Source of the DNA: a virus
Direction: 5' to 3' (one strand)
IMG/VR virus record: IMGVR_UViG_3300048908_000126
Coordinates: 1-49,046 of that record
Length of the DNA stretch: 49,046 nt
Shown here: in pieces, positions 46,294 through 49,046 of the stretch
How positions within the stretch are numbered: position 1 is the stretch's first letter
Layout: each line of letters begins with the position of its first letter
Position numbers and translations under genes: made by a program
The notes under the pieces: model-generated
What the model saw: the letters and a program-made list of their open reading frames with translations, nothing else
Told to the model about the DNA's origin: nothing
Database searches by the model: none

Positions 46294-46494
46294 TCAAAAC
46301 CCCCTTTGAAGGCGCAAAAGCGCGTGTCTCTTGTCTTGCAGTTTCGCCGCGAGATGCGCCCTATGCCGATGCTGCGCGACGGCCTCGTTCCATTCTTCGG
46401 ACAGCGTGGCGATCTCGGCCTTAAGCCGCGCGATCTCGGCTTCGCGGGGCGGGTATTCACGGGGGGTGAACAGTTTGCGAAGGGCGGCGATCAT
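46294..46494 (-). CDS. Small coiled-coil protein (66 aa)
   Basis: MIAALRKLFTPREYPPREAE leads into IARLKAEIATLSEEWNEAVA, a coiled coil. It precedes erf by three bases. Function unknown; ATGA joins it to the upstream gene. Confidence 0.6.
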   Translation of the reverse strand: MIAALRKLFTPREYPPREAEIARLKAEIATLSEEWNEAVAQHRHRAHLAAKLQDKRHALLRLQRGF

Positions 46495-46685
46495 TTCCCC
46501 ACGTCCTCTTCCGCATCGATCGCGCGCGCTTCCCAATGGTCGCGTTCCTCGAAGAGGCTTCCGATCGCGATGCCGACGCACTCGCCGTAGGGCGTTTGTC
46601 CGAAAATAGGGCTTTTGATTTTCAGAATATCACCCTTGATAATCAGGGTGAAATATTCCGGGTCTGGCTTATAATCGTCGCTCAT
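46491..46685 (-). CDS. Hypothetical protein (64 aa)
   Basis: MSDDYKPDPEYFTLIIKGDI then LKIKSPIFGQTPYGECVGIA and an acidic end. Small, beta then helix. No family is recognised; coupled at both ends. Confidence 0.6.
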   Translation of the reverse strand: MSDDYKPDPEYFTLIIKGDILKIKSPIFGQTPYGECVGIAIGSLFEERDHWEARAIDAEEDVGK

Positions 46686-46846
46686 ATCGGCCTCGCTTCA
46701 TATTTGCAGGCGCGCTCACGCATTCCGCCGCGCAGAATGTCGTCGATGATCTCGGCGGCCATCTTGGAGCCGATGGCCTCGCTTTCCATGATTTGCATCT
46801 GGATCAGCACGGCCTCGTTGACTTTGGCCAGCAATGCGAATGTCAT
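46682..46846 (-). CDS. Hypothetical helical protein (54 aa)
   Basis: MTFALLAKVNEAVLIQMQIM is followed by ESEAIGSKMAAEIIDDILRG and a short basic tail. ATG at 46846 overlaps the previous stop. Unknown function. Confidence 0.55.
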   Translation of the reverse strand: MTFALLAKVNEAVLIQMQIMESEAIGSKMAAEIIDDILRGGMRERACKYEARPI

Positions 46847-46956
46847 TGAACAACCCTCCAAGCAGCGGCGGCAAGCGCCAGGATCGCGGCCCAAAGCGCA
46901 GCGGACGATCCAAGGATGATGAGCGCGCGAAGGCGCAGCGGGAGACGCTCGGTCAT
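46843..46956 (-). CDS. Tiny membrane protein (37 aa)
   Basis: MTERLPLRLRALIILGSSAA then LWAAILALAAAAWRVVQ gives one strong membrane helix with a basic N-terminus. ATGA overlaps on both sides support translation. Function unknown, perhaps exclusion or lysis timing. Confidence 0.55.
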   Translation of the reverse strand: MTERLPLRLRALIILGSSAALWAAILALAAAAWRVVQ

Positions 46957-47087
46957 TGCGGATAATCTCCACCAAGAAAAACAATCAGGATCACACCGAC
47001 AAAGCAGGCGCAGGCGATAATCAGCCATCCGGCGCGGGCCATGTCGTCGCGGGTGAGAAGGGGGGATGCGTGCGGGTTCGTCAGCAT
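46953..47087 (-). CDS. Tiny membrane protein (44 aa)
   Basis: MLTNPHASPLLTRDDMARAG then WLIIACACFVGVILIVFLGG is a single C-terminal membrane helix. Its stop over-lies the ATG of the next tiny membrane gene. Function unknown. Confidence 0.5.
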   Translation of the reverse strand: MLTNPHASPLLTRDDMARAGWLIIACACFVGVILIVFLGGDYPQ

Positions 47088-47092
47088 CGGCG

Positions 47093-47356
47093 TCACTCGG
47101 CGGCTTGCTGGTGGGCTTCGAACGCCACGCGGAACTCGTGATCGAGCAGCGCGGCGATCAGCTCGCATTCGCTGGCGATGGCGTCGAGCTTTCCGGCGCC
47201 GGCGTCCACAAGGCGCGCGGCGAAACGGTTAAGGCCTTCCGGGTCGCCCTCGGCGGCCTGCTGGATATGCGACATGGCGGCGCGGATATGCTCGGCGGCG
47301 CAGGCGAAACGATCTTCAAGGTACGCGCTATGCGCGGCGCAGCGGTCGTTGGTCAT
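47093..47356 (-). CDS. Hypothetical helical protein (87 aa)
   Basis: MTNDRCAAHSAYLEDRFACA then EHIRAAMSHIQQAAEGDPEG and a further helix. ATG 47356 has GAGGGGAA upstream. It is acidic and wholly helical. No family is recognised. Confidence 0.6.
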   Translation of the reverse strand: MTNDRCAAHSAYLEDRFACAAEHIRAAMSHIQQAAEGDPEGLNRFAARLVDAGAGKLDAIASECELIAALLDHEFRVAFEAHQQAAE

Positions 47357-47367
47357 GATAGTTCCCC

Positions 47368-47760
47368 TCACCAGCCCGTGCGGGCGTCTTCGCGGCGGGC
47401 CTCGGCGGCGCCGTCCGCGTCGTATTCGTCCTGATGGGCGAAATCATCGATCTTGCTCACGACCTGTTCGATCAGGCTCTTGTCGCTCTGGATCAGATCA
47501 ACCAAAGCGTCCGCAAAGGCCTCACCAATCACGACCGGCTCGCTCCCTCCCCCGCAGTCGAGGAACAGTTCCGGCGTTCCGGTCACTGACCATTCCGGGT
47601 CGGAGCCGGGGTCGTAATTCGTTGGGTCGGCCATATAGCTGCGCCCGGTTTCCGGCCAGCCTGAATGCTCGACATCGATCGTCGCCTTGATGTAAAAATC
47701 CGTTCCGAACGGGTTGCCAGACGGGAACAGCACGGCGTCGAAGGTGAACAGATGCGCCAT
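47368..47760 (-). CDS. Acidic hypothetical protein (130 aa)
   Basis: MAHLFTFDAVLFPSGNPFGT, then a beta-rich middle and an acidic helical end (SLIEQVVSKIDDFAHQDEYD). Acidic small proteins in early phage operons are often inhibitors or DNA mimics, but nothing specific shows this here. Second gene of the PL operon. Confidence 0.55.
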   Translation of the reverse strand: MAHLFTFDAVLFPSGNPFGTDFYIKATIDVEHSGWPETGRSYMADPTNYDPGSDPEWSVTGTPELFLDCGGGSEPVVIGEAFADALVDLIQSDKSLIEQVVSKIDDFAHQDEYDADGAAEARREDARTGW

Positions 47761-47762
47761 GC

Positions 47763-47888
47763 TCAGCCCTCCCGCGCAATGTCGGAAACCCGGCGATTGA
47801 TGCGGGCGTTGAAGCGGCGGCGGCGGTCAATCGCGTCCAGCGCCCAGAAGAACGCGGCGGTCGCGAGGAAGGTGACGAAGGTGAGCAT
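47763..47888 (-). CDS. Tiny membrane protein (41 aa), first gene of the PL operon
   Basis: ATG at 47888 (minus) encodes MLTFVTFLATAAFFWALDAI then a basic tail DRRRRFNARINRR. GGAG lies 10 bases upstream, about 26 bases after the predicted PL start. The membrane helix and basic tail are clear. As the first early protein it would be made soon after infection. Confidence 0.55.
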   Translation of the reverse strand: MLTFVTFLATAAFFWALDAIDRRRRFNARINRRVSDIAREG

Positions 47889-47897
47889 GAGCGGCTG

Positions 47898-47919
47898 GCT
47901 CCATCTGATTTGATGGAGC
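47898..47919. repeat. Inverted repeat across the PL transcription start
   Basis: GCTCCATC-TGATTT-GATGGAGC is a perfect 8-bp inverted repeat. The predicted PL start (about 47914) falls in one arm, so the RNA would hold only part of it; longer transcripts could fold and hide GGAG. It may act as a DNA operator instead. Confidence 0.4.
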
Positions 47920-47920
47920 T

Positions 47921-47949
47921 ATTATTGGACAATTTGTCCAAGCTGTAAA
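47921..47949 (-). promoter_or_regulatory. Leftward early promoter PL
   Basis: On the minus strand TTTACA (47944-47949), a 17-base spacer and AATAAT (47921-47926) make a good sigma-70-type promoter. The spacer is an immunity operator. It would drive the long leftward operon to int. Confidence 0.75.
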
Positions 47950-47964
47950 GGACAATTTGTCCAA
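47925..47964. promoter_or_regulatory. Immunity operators at PL (two sites)
   Basis: Site 1, TTGGACAATTTGTCCAA (47925-47941), is a perfect palindrome within the PL spacer. Site 2 (47948-47964) has the same GGACAATTTGTCC core and overlaps the -35 box. Centres are 23 bp apart, as at PR. Confidence 0.85.
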
Positions 47965-47995
47965 CTACCGCACATTTTTCGAACGCGGCCGAAAA

Positions 47996-48023
47996 CGAAA
48001 AAGCCCGGCTTGGCGGCCGGGCT
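47996..48023 (-). terminator. Terminator of the XRE repressor gene
   Basis: On the minus strand AGCCCGGC and GCCGGGCT form an 8-bp stem followed by TTTTTCGTTTT. It ends the repressor message before PL. Confidence 0.8.
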
Positions 48024-48084
48024 GGGGTCGATCTTTATGGATTATTCGCGCGCGTTATGTGCAGGCGCGCGAGGGATATCTGAT

Positions 48085-48363
48085 TTAGGCGCGCATCCTA
48101 GGGGCCTTGACCTGGGCCTCTAACTGCCTCGTGGTCCGCCCCGTCAGGATATATTCAATCGTGCAATCACAGATCGCCGCCAGGCGCGGAATGAGATAAT
48201 GCGGCAGAGGTGAGCGCATCTCATATTTGCGGTAACGCTCGGCCGGAACGCCGAGGGCGATGGCCATTTGCACCGCCGTCCAGCCCTTTTCATCCCGCAA
48301 AGCGCGAGTGCGGGCGCATAACGCCTCATTGAAAAGCAGCTCGTCGTTGGTCGGCTGGGCCAT
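48085..48363 (-). CDS. Short XRE-family repressor (cI-like role)
   Basis: The 92-residue protein has one HTH domain at about 18-60 (ARTRALRDEKGWTAVQMAIA, GVPAERYRKYEM) and a short tail with ICDCTIEYILTGR, common at the end of XRE domains. It lacks the C-terminal cleavage domain of lambda cI. It lies opposite the YdaS/Cro-like gene across the operators, with its own terminator, so it is the best candidate for the lysogeny repressor. Confidence 0.8.
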   Translation of the reverse strand: MAQPTNDELLFNEALCARTRALRDEKGWTAVQMAIALGVPAERYRKYEMRSPLPHYLIPRLAAICDCTIEYILTGRTTRQLEAQVKAPRMRA

Positions 48364-48383
48364 TCCATAAATTTGCCGATTTG

Positions 48384-48412
48384 AAAATTCCGCGCATTAG
48401 ACATTTTGTCAT
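48384..48412 (-). promoter_or_regulatory. Repressor promoter (PRM-like)
   Basis: On the minus strand ATGACA (48407-48412), 17 bases and AATTTT (48384-48389) suggest a weak promoter with a start near 48377, about 14 bases before the repressor ATG. Its -35 is covered by the weaker operator. Confidence 0.5.
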
Positions 48413-48436
48413 TGACGAATTGGACGATTTGTCCAA
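48397..48436. promoter_or_regulatory. Immunity operators at PR/PRM (two sites)
   Basis: TTGGACGATTTGTCCAA (48420-48436) has one mismatch and lies in the PR spacer. A degenerate site TTAGACATTTTGTCATT (48397-48413) covers the -35 boxes of both PR and PRM. Centres are again 23 bp apart. The graded affinity resembles the lambda switch. Confidence 0.8.
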
Positions 48437-48440
48437 TGAT
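48412..48440 (+). promoter_or_regulatory. Rightward early promoter PR
   Basis: TTGACG (48412-48417), a 17-base spacer and AATGAT (48435-48440). The predicted start is about 48447, the A of the ATG of the next gene, so its mRNA may be leaderless. Confidence 0.65.
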
Positions 48441-48446
48441 GGCGAC

Positions 48447-48644
48447 ATGACCAAATCAGCTCACCACACGGCCAAGCAGATTGAGGACCGCGCTCTCGCG
48501 TTGGGCGCATCGCCCGCCGCCGTTTACAAATGGCGCGAGCGCGGCGTCCCGTCGAAATGGCAGATCAAGCTCATCACGGAATCGAAAGGCGAAATTAAGC
48601 CGGAAGATTTCGGGGCGTTGAAAAGCGGCGGCGCTGCGCCATGA
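48447..48644 (+). CDS. YdaS/Cro-like DNA-binding protein
   Basis: ATG at 48447 begins MTKSAHHTAKQIEDRALALG. The 65-residue product has the YdaS/Cro pattern SPAAVYKWRERGVPSKWQIK then LITESKGEIKPEDFG. It stands opposite the XRE repressor over shared operators and should oppose it in the lysis-lysogeny decision. No Shine-Dalgarno is placed well upstream. The stop overlaps the next ATG. Confidence 0.8.
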   Translation: MTKSAHHTAKQIEDRALALGASPAAVYKWRERGVPSKWQIKLITESKGEIKPEDFGALKSGGAAP

Positions 48645-49039
48645 GCCGCCTTTACCCGATCCCCAGCGCCCCAGCGCCGCAAACGAAAACGGCGCCCACA
48701 ACGAGCGCCGACTTTCCGAGCGTCAATTCGATCCTTGAAAATTTCTGGTGCGGCGTCTCTGAAATGACCGACGCCGCCGAAGACTTCTATTCGCGGGTTC
48801 TCCCGCTCCTCCAATTCGACGCGTTATTCCTCCCCTCGCGTCGGATACCTGCGCTTGGCAGCGCATCCCAACTTGGCGAGCGGGTCTTGATGACTCGCTC
48901 GCCCTTTTTGGGTGAGTTGATCCACACGGTTGTTTGCACCTTCGGCGCGTTCGCATCGCGCCGTTCCGTCAGTCTTTCCAGCACTGCCTTTGACGCTTCC
49001 CCAAGCGTCGTCGTGAAGTCCTCGGGGCGCTTGCTATGA
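48641..49039 (+). CDS. Hypothetical early protein (132 aa) with an internal terminator
   Basis: ATGA overlaps at both ends (48641 and 49036) support this frame in the rightward operon. The first half (SVNSILENFWCGVSEMTDAA) looks coding; the second half is less typical and contains a strong terminator at 48875-48909. No family is recognised. The antisense strand is also open through the second half, so the true 3' boundary is less sure. Confidence 0.5.
   Translation: MSRLYPIPSAPAPQTKTAPTTSADFPSVNSILENFWCGVSEMTDAAEDFYSRVLPLLQFDALFLPSRRIPALGSASQLGERVLMTRSPFLGELIHTVVCTFGAFASRRSVSLSSTAFDASPSVVVKSSGRLL
48875..48909 (+). terminator. Strong intrinsic terminator inside the early operon
   Basis: GGCGAGCG-G-GTC pairs with GAC-T-CGCTCGCC (12 bp with one G-T) around TTGAT and is followed by CTTTTT. 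It lies between PR and the replication genes, inside a reading frame, like lambda tR1. Confidence 0.7.
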
Positions 49040-49046
49040 TCGACGC
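49036..49046 (+). CDS. First codons of the HTH gene that continues at base 1
   Basis: ATG ATC GAC GC at the right end joins G at base 1 to give the codons M-I-D-A, then runs in frame into the HTH gene. The ATG overlaps the TGA of the upstream gene (ATGA at 49036-49039), the same junction type seen throughout the early operon. This is the main evidence that the sequence is circular or circularly permuted. Confidence 0.75.

Noticed and set aside
48787-49046. Minus-strand frame of 109 codons running from base 70 through the ends to 48787 (begins MAVDDVKIPSQFVANFLERA)
   Set aside because: It is protein-like in composition but antisense to the HTH gene with its clear motif and ATGA coupling; probably a shadow of GC-rich coding on the plus strand, though the second half of the 48641 gene keeps this from being certain.
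1-49046. CRISPR arrays, rRNA genes or a complete insertion sequence
   Set aside because: No regularly spaced repeats, no rRNA-like sequence and no intact transposase were found on reading both strands.

Overview
The window reads as the complete genome of a temperate contractile-tailed phage (myovirus type), 49,046 bp, linearised at an arbitrary point of a circular or circularly permuted map. The evidence for completeness is that an ATG at 49036 lies in frame with the open reading frame that enters at base 1, so the two ends join inside one gene. The host is probably a GC-rich alphaproteobacterium. The basis is GC-rich codon use, a tRNA-Ser(UGA) 5' half of alphaproteobacterial type beside the integrase, and an IS1595-family transposase remnant. 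A placement in Hyphomicrobiales is only a guess.

The layout, following the circle, is as follows. (i) Immunity region, 47.9-48.65 kb: a short XRE repressor gene on the minus strand and a YdaS/Cro-like gene on the plus strand stand back to back. Four 17-bp operators related to TTGGACAATTTGTCCAA sit in two pairs, each 23 bp centre to centre, over the predicted PL and PR/PRM promoters. (ii) Rightward early operon, 48.4 kb through the ends to 5.9 kb: regulators, DnaB helicase, a replication-initiation-like protein, a C5-cytosine methyltransferase and small proteins, mostly joined by ATGA overlaps and closed by a terminator at 6.04 kb. (iii) Late region, 6.35-37.2 kb, plus strand: small genes, TerS/TerL, DUF4055 portal, scaffold, P22-type coat, connectors, sheath, tube, tail chaperones with a -1 frameshift site, tape measure, P2-like baseplate genes (U, X, D, V, W, J, I types), fibres, a secreted-looking SGNH hydrolase, M15 endolysin, holin and spanin candidates, and a metallophosphoesterase. 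Three guest genes break the late operon: an RNA polymerase alpha-CTD-like gene (minus), an HNH-AP2 gene (plus) and a GIY-YIG gene with membrane segments (minus).

(iv) Scar region, 37.2-38.1 kb: AT-richer DNA with a truncated DUF3800 gene, the IS1595 transposase fragment and a tRNA-like fragment. (v) A second regulator at 38.3-39.2 kb, an XRE-ImmA/IrrE fusion with its own palindrome. (vi) Leftward operon, 47.9 down to 39.25 kb on the minus strand: tiny membrane proteins, Erf annealing protein, YqaJ exonuclease, NinB, HNH nucleases, DUF551 protein, excisionase-like protein and tyrosine integrase. It ends near attP, which carries the first 44 bases of a tRNA-Ser gene next to an IHF-consensus site.

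The most unusual points are the alpha-CTD mimic with exact spacing of the DNA-contact residues, the 5'-half tRNA attP that would place the restored tRNA just behind int, the row of tail-fibre-locus proteins with Sec signal peptides, and the operator-controlled switch with a predicted leaderless YdaS/Cro-like transcript.
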